This document shows, piece after piece, positions 32,587-46,000 of a stretch of DNA of 64,000 nt. Made by a program: the position numbers and the translations under genes. Under the pieces are notes generated by a model. It saw only the letters and a program-made list of their open reading frames with translations. It was not told the DNA's origin and did not search any database. The stretch is from NCBI RefSeq assembly GCF_010820565.1, contig NZ_JAAIJQ010000001.1, positions 62,001-126,000 of the forward strand. Direction: 5' to 3'. How positions within the stretch are numbered: position 1 is the first letter of the stretch; each line of letters starts with the position of its first letter. The DNA is from Thiorhodococcus minor. Its GTDB lineage: Bacteria > Pseudomonadota > Gammaproteobacteria > Chromatiales > Chromatiaceae.

Positions 32587-33813
32587 ATGACATCGCATGT
32601 GTGGAAGATCGGCTCGATTGATCTGCATCTAGCGGTTGCGGATCTCTTCGACCTGGATGTCTCGGCGATCGTCAACAGCGATCAGACCGACTTCTATCTG
32701 GCTCGCAACCCCAAGACCATCAGCGGTCAGATCCGCCGCCGTCTCGGCTCGGTGATTCAGGACGAGCTGGATGCGCTCACCCAGAAGACGATTCTCCCAA
32801 CCGGCACGGTCCTGTCGACGGGGGGTGGAGCCCTGTATGAGCGCATCTACCACGCCGGATTCCACCAGCCGGGAGAATGGCTCGATTCCGAGGATGTCGA
32901 CCACGAAGCGGATGCGCTGAACACCGTCATCCGCTGTGTGCGCACCATCCTGACCGATCCGGATCTGCCCGAGTCGATCGCCTTCCCCTTGCTCGGTACT
33001 GGGCTGTTTGGCTTGAGCCCGGCCTTGGTCGCCTATGAATTCGCCCGCGAGATCCTCGCTGTTGGTCTCCGGGGTGGACCGCGACGGGCGGTTTGGCTGG
33101 CAGTGCGGCGCGGGACCTACGACCAGATCGTCGATTCACTGATTCAAGGACTGATCGATCACCATCTGGGCGTCTCACCCATACAGGACCTGCGGCTCGG
33201 GATCGGTTATCTGGATCAGTTCAACCGCCTGCATGTGCGCAGCGCCGACCCACGCTTCCTCGCGTGGATGCTGCTTCGCTATGCCGAGCTGCTGGCGAGC
33301 TACCTGCTCGCGCGTCTGGCGATCGCGGCGGGACCAGCTGGGGCGGTGACCCAGCTCATCCCGATCGGCCAGAGCCTCTCGTTCGGGATGGTTCGGCGCG
33401 ACACGCAGCATCTTGCGTTGCAGCTTCAGTCTGCCGTGAGTCTTGACCCCTGGACACGGCATCTGCGGACTCTCGTGCTCTCCGACATGCATCTCCATCA
33501 CCGCTTGAGTCACCTCAATGAGGACCGGAACCGTCTCGCGCACGGTCAGCCATCCCGCACGCCAAGTGAGATCGAAGCCGATCTGCGTGCCTTTATTGCC
33601 TACGAGCGCTGGAGCGCGCGGTGCGAGGCGCTGGGGAATCCCAATGTGGACGGACTGGAGCCCTGGTTACGACGTTTCGCGCCCGGACACGATGACACCC
33701 AAGGGGCTGGAGTCGAGACGCAGGGGCTGCTCAATCGCTGGACACCGAACAAGTTGGAATATCTGCTGCCGGTCACCGGTCGCACGATGCAGGTGGCCGA
33801 GTCCCTGACGTGA
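32587..33813 (+). CDS. macro-domain/HEPN-like fusion protein
   Basis: The N-terminal half of this 408-residue protein resembles a macro domain: GDLF-like ADLFDLDVSAIVNSDQT, GTVLSTGGGALYERIYHAG, and the second loop FPLLGTGLFGLSP. This suggests binding of an ADP-ribose-like ligand. The C-terminal half is helical with a HEPN-type R-x4-H motif in EDRNRLAHGQP near residue 314, typical of RNases and toxins or their inactive relatives. Macro plus HEPN suggests a conflict protein reacting to an NAD/ADP-ribose-type signal. It is convergent with the RtcR-like gene, eleven bases from its end. Confidence 0.65.
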   Translation: MTSHVWKIGSIDLHLAVADLFDLDVSAIVNSDQTDFYLARNPKTISGQIRRRLGSVIQDELDALTQKTILPTGTVLSTGGGALYERIYHAGFHQPGEWLDSEDVDHEADALNTVIRCVRTILTDPDLPESIAFPLLGTGLFGLSPALVAYEFAREILAVGLRGGPRRAVWLAVRRGTYDQIVDSLIQGLIDHHLGVSPIQDLRLGIGYLDQFNRLHVRSADPRFLAWMLLRYAELLASYLLARLAIAAGPAGAVTQLIPIGQSLSFGMVRRDTQHLALQLQSAVSLDPWTRHLRTLVLSDMHLHHRLSHLNEDRNRLAHGQPSRTPSEIEADLRAFIAYERWSARCEALGNPNVDGLEPWLRRFAPGHDDTQGAGVETQGLLNRWTPNKLEYLLPVTGRTMQVAESLT

Positions 33814-33824
33814 TGGGGTGGGCG

Positions 33825-35339
<1,515 letters not shown>

Positions 35340-35454
35340 GGCTTGCCTCAGCGTGAATGAGCGGCTAGAAATACAAGAAAATTTGTTTTTGAACAATAAA
35401 ATCTGCTAATTAAGTTGGCGGCCTGTTCAGGGACGCTCTGCATAGAATTCCCTA

Positions 35455-35479
35455 TATCGCTGATAAGAAAGGTGTTATC
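35455..35479. promoter_or_regulatory. candidate activator site with TATCGCT and GATAA-N8-TTATC palindrome
   Basis: TATCGCT at 35455-35461 abuts an inverted repeat GATAA (35462-35466) / TTATC (35475-35479). Its centre is about 70 bases upstream of the predicted start of transcription, a normal distance for a sigma-54 enhancer. Related TATCGCT sites occur near the other two sigma-54 promoters. Confidence 0.5.
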
Positions 35480-35506
35480 ACTAGCGCAGTAGGTGGTCAA
35501 TCTGGC

Positions 35507-35524
35507 TGGCACAACGAGTGCTTT
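35507..35524 (+). promoter_or_regulatory. sigma-54 promoter P1 (ARPP-1/Druantia operon)
   Basis: TGGCACAACGAGTGCTTT has invariant GG (35508-35509) and GC (35520-35521) separated by exactly ten bases, and a full TGGCAC -24 box. Predicted transcription starts near 35532, 22 bases before the ATG at 35554. Confidence 0.75.
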
Positions 35525-35553
35525 AAGCGGTTGTGTCATCAAGGAGATCTACC

Positions 35554-36549
35554 ATGCACATGATTCGCGACCGCCTGAGCCAACTGACTTTCGGGGAGGT
35601 GCTTCAGCACCAGACATTGAGCCTGACGCCCTTGCTCGCCGCCGATGGGCGTGAGCCCGACTATCTCACCTTGGACGAGGCGCTTGCGCGCGGCGAGCTA
35701 CAGATCACCGAGCTCTCCGAGAGCGGATCGGTGCCCGAGCTGCGGCTGATCAACCGCGCCGGGCAAGCCATCTTGCTGCTCGACGGCGAAGAACTGGTCG
35801 GCGCCAAGCAGAACCGGGTCCTGAATCTCAGTTTGCTGGCCCCGGCGGCGGTTACGCTCACGATTCCGGTGTCCTGTGTCGAGGCCGGACGCTGGTCGTC
35901 CGCGAGCCCGGCCTTCAGCAGCAAGGGACGCGCTTTCTATGCGAGTGGGCGCGCCCGCAAAGCCGGGCATGTGACCGAATCGCTCCGCGCGCGTGGCCAG
36001 CGGGAATCCCACCAGGGCGAGATCTGGCAGGACATCGCCGCCAAGTCGGCGCGCATGGGCAGCCGCTCGAGCACCGATGCCATGGCCTGTCTCTACGAAG
36101 ACTTCGATGCACTGATGGCGCAGTACGTCCAGGCCATGCCGCCGCAGCCCGACCAGGTCGGCGCCGTCTTCGCGATCAACGGGGCCATCCGGGGCCTGGA
36201 GCTGTTCGACTGCGCCGCGACCTGGCGCAAGCTGCTGCCCAAGCTCGTCGTCAGCTATGCCCTGGATGCCGTCGAGCTCGGGCGTGGTGCACCTTCGGAT
36301 GCTGTGACCGGCGCAGATGATTTCCTGCTGGAGATGGCTGCGGCGCACGCCTCGACGCATCCGTCGGTCGGGGAGGGCGAGGATGTGCGTCTTACGGGGC
36401 CAGGGCTGTCTGGCGGGGCGCTGCTGGCACGCGGTCGGTTGATGCATCTGTGTGCGTTTCGCCTGCCGACGGCGGAGCGACAGGGAACACGGGAGGCGTC
36501 GGACCGGATGACAAGCGCTTCGAGCCGGAGACGAGGGAGGGCGCATTGA
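35554..36549 (+). CDS. ARPP-1 (DUF6569)-family protein
   Basis: The ATG at 35554 (AAGGAG at 35541) gives 331 residues; a GTG upstream at 35533 would lie at the predicted transcription start. The N-terminal LSQLTFGEVLQHQTLSLTPLL, LDEALARGELQITELSESGSV, and the signature ILLLDGEELVGAKQNRVLNLS identify ARPP-1. The family is uncharacterised and known mainly from conflict-system neighbourhoods. Conserved IPVSCVEAGRW follows. It is the first gene behind promoter P1, 104 bases before druH, in an operon-like arrangement. Confidence 0.75.
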   Translation: MHMIRDRLSQLTFGEVLQHQTLSLTPLLAADGREPDYLTLDEALARGELQITELSESGSVPELRLINRAGQAILLLDGEELVGAKQNRVLNLSLLAPAAVTLTIPVSCVEAGRWSSASPAFSSKGRAFYASGRARKAGHVTESLRARGQRESHQGEIWQDIAAKSARMGSRSSTDAMACLYEDFDALMAQYVQAMPPQPDQVGAVFAINGAIRGLELFDCAATWRKLLPKLVVSYALDAVELGRGAPSDAVTGADDFLLEMAAAHASTHPSVGEGEDVRLTGPGLSGGALLARGRLMHLCAFRLPTAERQGTREASDRMTSASSRRRGRAH

Positions 36550-36653
36550 GATGGGAAGCCACGCCGACTGGATCTTCACGAACCACTTGCAGACACTTTT
36601 AGTGGACTGCGCTTGAATCGCTGTTTGACCCTCGGAAATGGAGTTGCGACATC

Positions 36654-39600
36654 GTGCATAAGTGGTTAACCCAGTTCCTGTTCTTCTCGCGGCAGACCCG
36701 TCCGGATGGCCGACCGCTGTACGCCTACAAGATGAGCGAGAGGACGTACGCGGAGCTCAAGGAGCTGACACGCCAACAGATTCAGACGGACAGGCGCAGG
36801 GGGCTGGTGGCTGACCTGGAGCCCTTGTTCTGTCTGTACGCCGCGGAAACCTTCTGCCGGGAGCATAGCGAGGGCCCCTGGGCATGGCGGACCGTCTTTA
36901 CACACTTGGGGTTGGAAGAGCCAGAGCACTCGGTGATCGCTGACTGGGTGGAGAAGGGGTTGCGATTCTGGAGGCGGAAGCTCCTGCACGATAGCCGTGG
37001 CCGGCTCTTTCTAATGACATTGGCCTGTGAGGGCGGACTGCCGCTGCGCTTGCTGGAGCGCGAGAGCACGCATCTCACGCATTACTTCCGCTCAGTCCTT
37101 GAGCACTACTACCGGTTCGATCAGAGCGATCAGTCGCTGGCCGAGGCGATTGCCTGCCAACAGGCCCATCGCCTTCCTGCGACCCTTCGACAGCCGCCGG
37201 TCTTCCACCTCGCGGGGACGCTCGTCGCCAAGGTTAAGGAGCTGCAATCGCACGTCGGCTCAGCCGCTGATCCGATTGCGGCATTGGACCGCCAGGATCC
37301 GAACTGGCGCCGTGATCTTCCGCTGAGGCTGGACGATCAGATTGCACTCTCCCTGCTGACCGGGTTGGTGAATCGTTCCGCGGAGCTGGCGCGTGAAGCA
37401 ACGGCGCGGTTGCGTTGGCGTGGGTATCTGCGTGCCACGGGTGATGACTGGTCGGTCGAGAAGGTGCTGGAGCTGCCAGAAGCGCCGACGAGCGAGCACC
37501 TCGAGTCTTGGATTGTTGGCCAGGCGTCTCATCGGCCTCGTTGGCGTCTTCTACTGAATACCGCTCAGGGAAGTGAGCCGGTTGCCTGGCTGACCCTGAT
37601 GCAAGGAGAGAGCGCCTCCGCGCACTACCGTCGCGAATGGCTTCGGCGTGGGGGCGTCGTGCTCCGTGGGGCGGCGGTCGTCGAACGGCACGGGTTGAGT
37701 CTGCACGACGGCACGCAGGAGCATCCCCTGGTCGTCAGGGATGGTGAGCCCTGGGGGGATGCGCCCTGGGTCTTCGTTGCGCGTGGCGATGGTGCGCGGC
37801 TGGACTGGCTGACCGAGGGCTCGGCTAGGACGCGAGCCGCGCAGGTCTGGGTTCTGGCGCCCTCGGATGTGACGCCAAACGCGGAGAAAGGTCGATGCGA
37901 GTGCCTGGGGCGGATCGACGTGCTCGACCGTGTCCTCTTCTGCGTTCAGGGCCAGGTTGACTTCCTCACGCCCCAGCAGGATCGGTATCGCATTCAGTGT
38001 CAGGCCGAAAGCGATAGCGACTGGAGTTTCTGTGTCGTTGGGCAGACGGTGGCCGCCGCGTTGGATGAGCGCCCCCGCTATCAGGGGCTCCCGCGGATCG
38101 AGTGCCTGAATGCGGACGGGCGCCGCGAAGCCAGCCCAACGGATCGACTCCAGTGGCGTCACCGGGGCGTCAACGGCTCTTGGAGTGACGCTCGGCTCAC
38201 TGCCCAGGGTTGTGTCTGGGTGCGGCTTGTGCGTGCTGACGGCGTCGAGCGCTGCCGGCGCTTGGTGGACGTGGTGCCTTCCGATTTCCGAGCTCAAGCG
38301 ACGATCGGGACGACGGACCGAGCAGGGCAGCTGGTCTTGAGTGGATTGGGAAAGGGGCGAGTCTCGCTCGGCATCGATCGGCCGACGGGCGTCACCATTG
38401 AGGGGACCGAGGACCAGGCGCTGGTGCTGTGTCCGGCGCTGACAGGTGTCTTGCCGCCACTCGTGCTCAGGGTGCACTGGCCCGGCTCGGAGCCGATCAT
38501 GCTCACCCTGCCATATCCGCAGCGAGGCGCCTTCTTTCGGCTGGTGGGTCGTCCTCTGCCCGACGACGACTGGGTACCTTTGGATCGCTTGGGCGGCTTG
38601 CACGCCTTCATTCAAGACACGGCGGGCGGCTGCCGCTATCGGTTGCAGGGCTCGTTCCTCACCCATGACCTATCGGGTCAGCCTTGGGCGCCACTGGGAC
38701 AGCTTCGTCAGCTGATGACTGACGGTCACCGCTGCTTCTCGACCCAGTTGGCCCCTTTGGATCATGGACGGCTGGAGATTCCGCTCTCGACCTGGCGCGA
38801 CCGCGTCGCTTCATTCCTGGCCAGCAGCGCCGATCTGGATGCGCAAGTCCGACTGTCGATCATTTCCTCGAGGGGGGATCAGCTGGCAAGCGTTCGGGTG
38901 TCGCGCTTCGATGTCGTCATGGAGCCCAATCGTGAGTCGTGCTCTGTGCGTATCCCAGAGGAATCGCAAGACCGTCTTGGCGCCGGTTGGGAGACGCGTG
39001 CCCGATTCGAGATGCTGCGACTTTGGGCGCCGGCCGCCGAGTCGGTCGAATTGCAGCCCGACCCAAGTCAAGCCGCCTCCTGGACGATTCCCGCGGAGCT
39101 CGAGTCGGGACCCTGGTGGGTCATTGGGTACGATGGCGAGTGGGCTCGCTTTCGGCCCATGCTCTGGGTCGTTCCGGCGCGCGAGGGCGATACGCCAGCG
39201 GTCGAGGCATCGCCGTTGGCGGCTGCTATCCTCGAGCCACATCCCGAGCGGCGGCAGCAGGCATTGGGTCTCGCACTGATGGGTCTGGCCGAGGATCCCG
39301 ACCACTCCGATTGGGCGCTCCTGCTCGAGTACCTGCGGTTGGCCCAGGAGTTTCCGCCGAGCGCGCTCGATGTCTTGTGTGTCTTGGTGACGCATCCCCG
39401 GACCCTCGCGCAGGCGCTGATGCGGGCCGATGCGCAGACCTTCGAGACCATTTGGGCCTTGTCGCGTCACCTGCCGTTCCTCTGGACCCTGGTGCCCGTC
39501 GACGACTGGCTGGCGGCGGCCGAGCGCTACTATGAGGGGCTGCGCCAGTCGTTGTGTCAGATCGATTCTGGCGAAGACATCCTCTTCGATTTGTTTCAGG

Positions 39601-40067
39601 CCTTTCGTGGGCGCGCTGGTGAGCATCGGCTCTACTGGCTGCCGCTATGCGACTGGATGCAGCGGTCACTGTTCCGCGGCCGTGGCCGTCCCTTGCCGCC
39701 GGACAGCATGCTGAAGGTGGCACGGAGTGCGCCTGGGATCCTGGAAGCGCAGATTGAACCGGCGATCCTCGAGCTTCAGGGGCGTCATGACGCCAACGAG
39801 CGATGGCCGGATGGACAAGAGGTGAAAGAGCGCATCGGGGGGCTGCCGCCTTGGGTTGCGCCACACCTCAGCCCACAGCCGGCCTATAGCCTCGCGGTGC
39901 GCTCCGCGCCGTTCGTGGCCGCGCACCTGAGTCTGCAGGGTCTCCATGCGAGCCCATCACTCATCCTGGAGCTGCGGTTGCTTCGGGCATTCGACCGCGA
40001 CTGGTTCGATCTCATCCATGCCATCGCCATGACGATCGGCTTGGCCCAACGATCCTCGGAGTCCTGA
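36654..40067 (+). CDS. druH: DruH, Druantia type III large protein
   Basis: This 1137-residue protein (GTG start) has no motif I can name. It is rich in Trp, Arg and Leu, with an N-terminal helical part and a long beta-rich middle (about 280-800). Identification rests on context: Druantia type III consists of a large uncharacterised DruH followed immediately by the DUF1998 helicase DruE, and here the two are one base apart. Druantia protects against phages by an unknown mechanism. An unrelated large partner of a DEAD-box helicase cannot be excluded from sequence alone. Confidence 0.7.
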   Translation: MHKWLTQFLFFSRQTRPDGRPLYAYKMSERTYAELKELTRQQIQTDRRRGLVADLEPLFCLYAAETFCREHSEGPWAWRTVFTHLGLEEPEHSVIADWVEKGLRFWRRKLLHDSRGRLFLMTLACEGGLPLRLLERESTHLTHYFRSVLEHYYRFDQSDQSLAEAIACQQAHRLPATLRQPPVFHLAGTLVAKVKELQSHVGSAADPIAALDRQDPNWRRDLPLRLDDQIALSLLTGLVNRSAELAREATARLRWRGYLRATGDDWSVEKVLELPEAPTSEHLESWIVGQASHRPRWRLLLNTAQGSEPVAWLTLMQGESASAHYRREWLRRGGVVLRGAAVVERHGLSLHDGTQEHPLVVRDGEPWGDAPWVFVARGDGARLDWLTEGSARTRAAQVWVLAPSDVTPNAEKGRCECLGRIDVLDRVLFCVQGQVDFLTPQQDRYRIQCQAESDSDWSFCVVGQTVAAALDERPRYQGLPRIECLNADGRREASPTDRLQWRHRGVNGSWSDARLTAQGCVWVRLVRADGVERCRRLVDVVPSDFRAQATIGTTDRAGQLVLSGLGKGRVSLGIDRPTGVTIEGTEDQALVLCPALTGVLPPLVLRVHWPGSEPIMLTLPYPQRGAFFRLVGRPLPDDDWVPLDRLGGLHAFIQDTAGGCRYRLQGSFLTHDLSGQPWAPLGQLRQLMTDGHRCFSTQLAPLDHGRLEIPLSTWRDRVASFLASSADLDAQVRLSIISSRGDQLASVRVSRFDVVMEPNRESCSVRIPEESQDRLGAGWETRARFEMLRLWAPAAESVELQPDPSQAASWTIPAELESGPWWVIGYDGEWARFRPMLWVVPAREGDTPAVEASPLAAAILEPHPERRQQALGLALMGLAEDPDHSDWALLLEYLRLAQEFPPSALDVLCVLVTHPRTLAQALMRADAQTFETIWALSRHLPFLWTLVPVDDWLAAAERYYEGLRQSLCQIDSGEDILFDLFQAFRGRAGEHRLYWLPLCDWMQRSLFRGRGRPLPPDSMLKVARSAPGILEAQIEPAILELQGRHDANERWPDGQEVKERIGGLPPWVAPHLSPQPAYSLAVRSAPFVAAHLSLQGLHASPSLILELRLLRAFDRDWFDLIHAIAMTIGLAQRSSES

Positions 40068-40068
40068 G

Positions 40069-43000
40069 ATGGCGAGCACGGAGCCGTTCTTCACCACCCT
40101 GATCGAGCAACTGGGGCGCCGGGCGACACGCGCGACGCTCGGCTTGCGCGGTTTCCGCAATGATGCCCTGCGCGAGCACCTGCGATCTATGCTCGGTCAG
40201 GGGGCTGGCTTGCCCGACGCCTTTCTTGCCGATCCAGTGTTCGAGGCCAGCTTCGGATGGCGCCAAGCTGACGTCACCCTGGGCGGGCTCAGTGGCAAGC
40301 TGCTGCATCCCGATCTGGTCAAGGCGCTGTGTGAGCCGCAGCGACAGGGTCTGAGCGAGGATTATCGCTTCCCGGCGCGTCAGCACCCCTATCGGCATCA
40401 GTTAGAAGCCTGGCGCGCCTTGTTGGAGGCGATGCGCTCCATCCTGGTGTCCAGTGGCACTGGCTCGGGCAAGACCGAGTGCTTTCTGATCCCGATCCTG
40501 AATGATCTCGCCGCCGAGCTCGCGCATCGCCAACACGTTCCGCTGACCGGGGTGCGCGCGATCTTCCTATATCCCCTAAACGCCCTGATCAAGAGTCAGC
40601 GAGACCGTCTGATCGCCTGGTCCGAGCCCTTCAAGGGCGGCGTCCGTTTCTGTCTGTATAACGGTGATACGCCTGATCAAGCCAGGAACGAGTGGCGGTG
40701 CGAGGTTCCCGATCGGCGGACGCTGCGCGAGGACCCGCCGCCCCTGTTGATCACCAATGCGACCATGCTCGAGTACATGCTGGTGCGCAACGAGGACCGC
40801 CCGATCCTCGATCGCTCCCAGGGGCGGCTGCGGTGGATCGTGATCGACGAGGCGCATACCTACGTGGGCTCGCAGGCGGCCGAGCTGACGCTCTTGCTGC
40901 GCCGGGTCATGCAGGCCTTCGGCGGCGATCCGAGTGAGGTGCGCTTCATCGCGACCTCGGCCACCCTGGCCGACGCCAGCGAAGACGCGCGTCGCCACCT
41001 CGCGGATTTTCTGGCCGACGTCGCGGGCGTCAGTCCGGATCGCGTGCGGGTCATCGAAGGGCAGCGTGAGACGCCTCCGCTGCCGGAATCCCTGTTGACC
41101 CTCAATGAGCCCTGCGCCGATCCGGCGGCCCTTCATGCGCTGGAGCCGTCTCAACGGTTTCAAGCCCTCGCCAGCGACGGGCGGATGCGACGCTTGCGGA
41201 CGCGCCTGGTGACACAACCGGCGCGGCTCAGCGAGCTGGCGAGCATCCTTTCTGGTCGGGAGGACGCCCAGGCGCGTCGCGAAACACTCGGCTGGCTGGA
41301 CCTCTGTACGTCTGCGACGACCGAGAAGGGCGTGCCTTTCCTTCCGCTGCGGGCGCACCTCTTCCAGCGCACCATCAATGGTCTGTGGGCCTGCGCCAAT
41401 GCGAGCTGCCCCGGTTGCGTCAGTTCCGGGCTCGACCGTCCAGATTGGCCCTTCGGCGCCGTCTTTCTCGAGCGGCGCGAGCACTGCTGTCACTGTCGGA
41501 CACCCGTTTTCGACCTGGTGCAATGCGGCGAGTGCGGTGCGGAGTACCTGGCCGCCGCGGAGACCTTTCAGCAGGGCGAGGAGCGACTCACGTGTCGCGC
41601 GTTCGACTCGGATGAGGACGAGTTTCAGCAAGAGCTCGAGCCCTTGGCTGACGAGGATGACGACGAGCAGGAAGGCGAGCAGAGTCTCCCGACGGTTGCG
41701 CAGCCCCGCCTGATCACCCGTTCCGAAGACGCGAGTGCGACAGACTGGGGCCTGGAATCGAGCGGACAGCTCGACCCATCAGGGCAGCGCGGCGTGCCTG
41801 TGCATCTGCGGCTTCCGGGCGAAGAGGGTTTGGATTGCCCGGTCTGTGGGGAGAGGGAGCGCGGTCGGGCCTTGTTTATGCCGGTGCGTATCGGAGCGCC
41901 GTTCTTGTTGAGCACCGCGATTCCTGTCTTGCTCGATGCCCTGCCGCCGATGAAAGGCGCTCAGGAGCCGCGTCCACTCGATGGGCGTCGGCTCATCACC
42001 TTTACGGACAGCCGCCAGGGGACGGCGCGATTCGCGGCCAAGCTGCAGCAGGAGAGCGAGCGCGATCATGTGCGCAGTCTGCTCTATCACCACCTCGCCG
42101 CCAGTGCCGAAATCGCCGATGCCGGAGAAATCGAGCAAGTTCAGCGGATGATCAAGGATCTCGAGCCCGCAGTCGCGGCGAGTCCGTCTCTCAAGGCCCT
42201 GCTCGAGGAGCAACGCGCCAAGCTTGTCAAACTGACCACGCCGCCCGTCGGACATCTGACGTGGATGGATGCCGAGAACAAGATTCTTGGCTCTGAAGAC
42301 TTCCGGCGTTGGCTACTCCCGAGCATCAAAGAGCTCACGTTCGGGCTGCTCGCCGACGAGCGTCAACTGGTCAGACTCTGTCTGCTCCGTGAGTTCTTCG
42401 TACGTCCTCGCCGGCAGTTCTCGCTGGAGGGACTGGGTCTGGCGCAGTTGCGTTATCCGAAGCTCGATCAGGCGCAACCGCCCGCCGTCATGCGACAGCG
42501 TGGCGTCAAGCCGGAGGAGTGGCGGGCCTTGCTGCAAGTCGGTATCGACTATTTCATTCGCAGCGGTAGTCCCGGCATCGCCGCTCCGCCCGATGTGATT
42601 CGATGGCTCGGGTATCCAGGGCGACCGAGTGTCCTCCTGGCGCCAGGACAGTTGAAGGATCGCAAGATCCAGCGCGCGTGGCCCTCTGCCAGCTCGCCTC
42701 ACGCCAAGCGGAATCGTCTGGTCCGTTTGATCGGACACCTCTTCAAGCTGGATCTGGCGAATACCGAGCAGACCATGCAGTTGGAGGAGATCCTCAAGAC
42801 CCTCTGGGACGGCATTCGGCCCGTATTGAGCCAGACCGAATACGGCTTCCACTTGGAGCTCGACAAACAGGCCGAACTCATGGAAGTCCGCGAGGCCTGG
42901 TTCTGCCCCGTGACGCGGCGTCTGTTGCCGATCACCTGCCGCGGCATGACGCCCTACTTGCCGGGTGCGCCCGCGCCTGATCAGCTCGCGCGCTGTGAGC

Positions 43001-46000
43001 CTGTCGAGATGCCCAGAATCCCCGATCCCTTCTGGCTGGAGTCTGCTCCCGAGGCCGCCGAGGCTTGGCTCGAATCGGATCCCCGGGTGCAGAGACTCCG
43101 AAGCCTCGGGGCTTGGCCGGACCTGAGTGATCGGCTGGCCGTCCATCGCCGCTATTTTCGAGCCGCCGAGCACTCGGCGCAGATCCGCGGCGCGGATCTG
43201 ACGCGGCGCGAAACCGCCTTCAAGGCCGGACAGATCAATCTCCTGAGCTGTTCCACCACCATGGAGATGGGTGTGGACATCGGCGGATTGACAGCGGTCG
43301 CAATGAACAATGTCCCGCCACATCCCGCCAACTTCCTGCAACGCGCCGGGCGCGCCGGACGTCGCGGTGAGACGGCCGCATTGAGCTTTACCCTCTGCAA
43401 GGCGACCCCGCAGGGCGAGGCGGTCTTCCGCAATCCGCTCTGGCCCTTTGTCACCCGGCTTGGGTTGCCGCGCGTTGCGCTCCAGAGCCTGCCAATCGTC
43501 CAGCGTCATCTCAATGCCCTGGCACTCGCGGTCTTCTTCCGCGAGCAGTCTGCCGACATTCGCAGACTGCAGGTCGGTTGGTTCTTCGAGGCTTCGGATT
43601 CAGCGGCCTCGGCGCCTTGCGATCGGTTCGCCGACTGGTGCGAGACGCACGCCCTGTCTTCCGAGAGGCTCATCGCGGGAGCGCGGATGCTCATCCGCCG
43701 GACACCCTTGGCAGGGCGGTCCATGAGCGACCTGCTGAGTGGAACAGCCCAATCCGCACGCGAGTCGGCTGAGCGTTGGCGCCGGGACCTGGACGCGCTG
43801 CTCGCCCAGCGGGAGGCGGTCAAAACCGCAACGGGTGACAGCAAGCCAGAGCAGGCGATCGATATTCAGCTCAAGCGCCTGCGGGGGGAGTACCTGCTGA
43901 GTGAGCTGGCGAACCTGGGCTTCCTGCCGGGGTATGGCTTCCCGACCAATGTCGTGCCTTTCGTGACGACGACACTCGAGAACCTGATTGGAGCCCTGTC
44001 TGCCGAGCGGGAAGACAACCGCTCGCGCCGCGCCGGGTATCCGACCCGCCATCTCGCCGTGGCCATCCGCGACTACGCGCCGGGCACCGATACGGTGCTC
44101 GATGGACGGGTCTATCGCAGTGGCGGCGTCACCCTGAACTGGCAGGTACCCGCCGATGCCGAGGCCGCCCCCGAGATCCAGGATCTGCGTTGGGTGTGGC
44201 GCTGCAAGAGCTGTGGCGGCAACGGTGTCCGGCTCTCCATGCCCGAGCGTTGCCCACGCTGCGGCGAAGCGGACGGCGGAAAGCTGACGCGCCACCGCTT
44301 CATCCAGCCAGCGGGCTTCGCCGTGGACATTCGCGCCAAGCCCGACAACAACTTCGCCGTCCCTCAGTACATTCCGGTACGCGACCCCTTGATCTCGCTC
44401 GACGGCGCCGACTGGATGCCGCTGCCGGTTGCGGGATTGGGCCGCTATCGCGCAACGCGCTACGGGTCCATCTTCCACCATAGCGACGGGCTGCACGGGA
44501 CCGGTTATGCCTTGTGCTTGCGGTGTGGTCGGGCCGATTCCATGCTCCAGGACGAGCGGTTGCCGGCGACCTTCGTCCAGGACGTCGAAAAGCAGGGGCC
44601 TTTGTTCCACAAGCGCCTGCGCGGTGGTCGCCTGAACGACAAAGAGACCCACTGTCCAGGCAATGACTCGGACTGGTCCATCCTGCGCGGCGTCCGCTTG
44701 GGCGTGGTGAGCCACACCGAGATTTTCGAGCTGCAGCCGCACGATGCCAGCTTCCGCCCCGTCGACCGGACCACGGCCTACACGCTGGCCGTGGCCCTGC
44801 GCCGCTCGCTCTGCGCGATGCTCGGAATCGAAGAGCCCGAGATCGGTGCGCTCGCGGCGCCGAGCCGCGCGAATGATGAGGAGTCGACCTATTCAATCTA
44901 CCTCTACGACACGGCGACGGGCGGCGCCGGTTATGTCAGTCAGGCTCCAAGCCTCTTGCCGGCGCTCATGCGGCGGGCACGGGACGATCTGCAATGCCCC
45001 AAGGGCTGTGACGCGGCCTGTCAGGCTTGTGTTCTGACCCATGAGACGCAGCACCATCTCGATCATCTGAACCGCCACGCGGCGTTGGATCTCCTCTCGG
45101 ACGAGCTCCTGAATGCGCTGGCCTTGCCGCCGGCGCTTCGCGCCTTCGGCTCCGAGACCCAGCTGGAGATGGAGCCGCTCGTCTTGGCCTTGAACCGGGA
45201 GGCGCAGCGCGTCGCCATGAGCGAGCTGCGCGTCTACCTGGGCGGTCAAGCCGACGACTGGGAGCCGCTGGCCTGGCGTCTGCGTGACCATCTCACGCGA
45301 TGGGCCGAGAACGGTACGGTGGTCCGCCTGATTGCGCCGGCCACCACCTTGGAAGGGCTCAACCCCGCTCAGCGTGACGAGCTCGCAGCCTTGACGGCTT
45401 ACACGGGAGCCGAGCTCTTGCGCATGCCGGAGCAGGATAGGGCGGTTGCTGGTGGTCTACCGCTAATTCTCGAGCTTGGCGGAGCCGATCGACGGGTACG
45501 CTGGGCGGTCAGCGACCCCTCAGCATTGGTCCCTCGGCCCACATGGGGTGGTGGTGAGCCAGGTGGTCCTTTCGTACGTGTGACTGATTCCGTTGCGCTC
45601 GACACAGTCCCCGACACCTGGCAACACCTCGCCCCGGCCGATCTTCATCCAACGATTCCTGGGTTCGTTGCCATGTCGATCACTCAGGAGCTCGATGGCC
45701 CGTCGGCGACCTTTGGTGAGCGCGCTTGGTCCTACTTGGAAACACGGATTCCTCAACTGGCCGAGCGTCTCAATGGGAACCTATCGCTTCGGTCCGTTCA
45801 CTACGTCGATCGGTACTTACGCAACCCATTTGCAATCCTGTTGCTGCAAAGCTTTTTTCAGGGGCTTGAGTACTATTCGGGTGGCATTAAGAAAGAGACG
45901 CCCCTGCGCATCGAGACGACTGACCTGGATCGCTTTGGTACCCAGTCACCACGCCTGTTTCTCCACGATTGGTGCGATGCCGAAGATCGCCGACAAGTTG

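Noticed and set aside
36550-36653. Separate sigma-54 promoter between the ARPP-1 gene and druH
   Set aside because: No GG-N10-GC pair with consensus context was found. Cotranscription from P1 is simpler.
42313-43509. 398-codon minus-strand open frame opposite druE
   Set aside because: It is antisense to conserved helicase motifs of druE and has shadow-type composition.
45782-45788. TATCGCT inside druE (and at 55696-55702 in the antitoxin gene) as activator sites
   Set aside because: Both lie in coding sequence with no GG-N10-GC promoter downstream, so they are chance occurrences.
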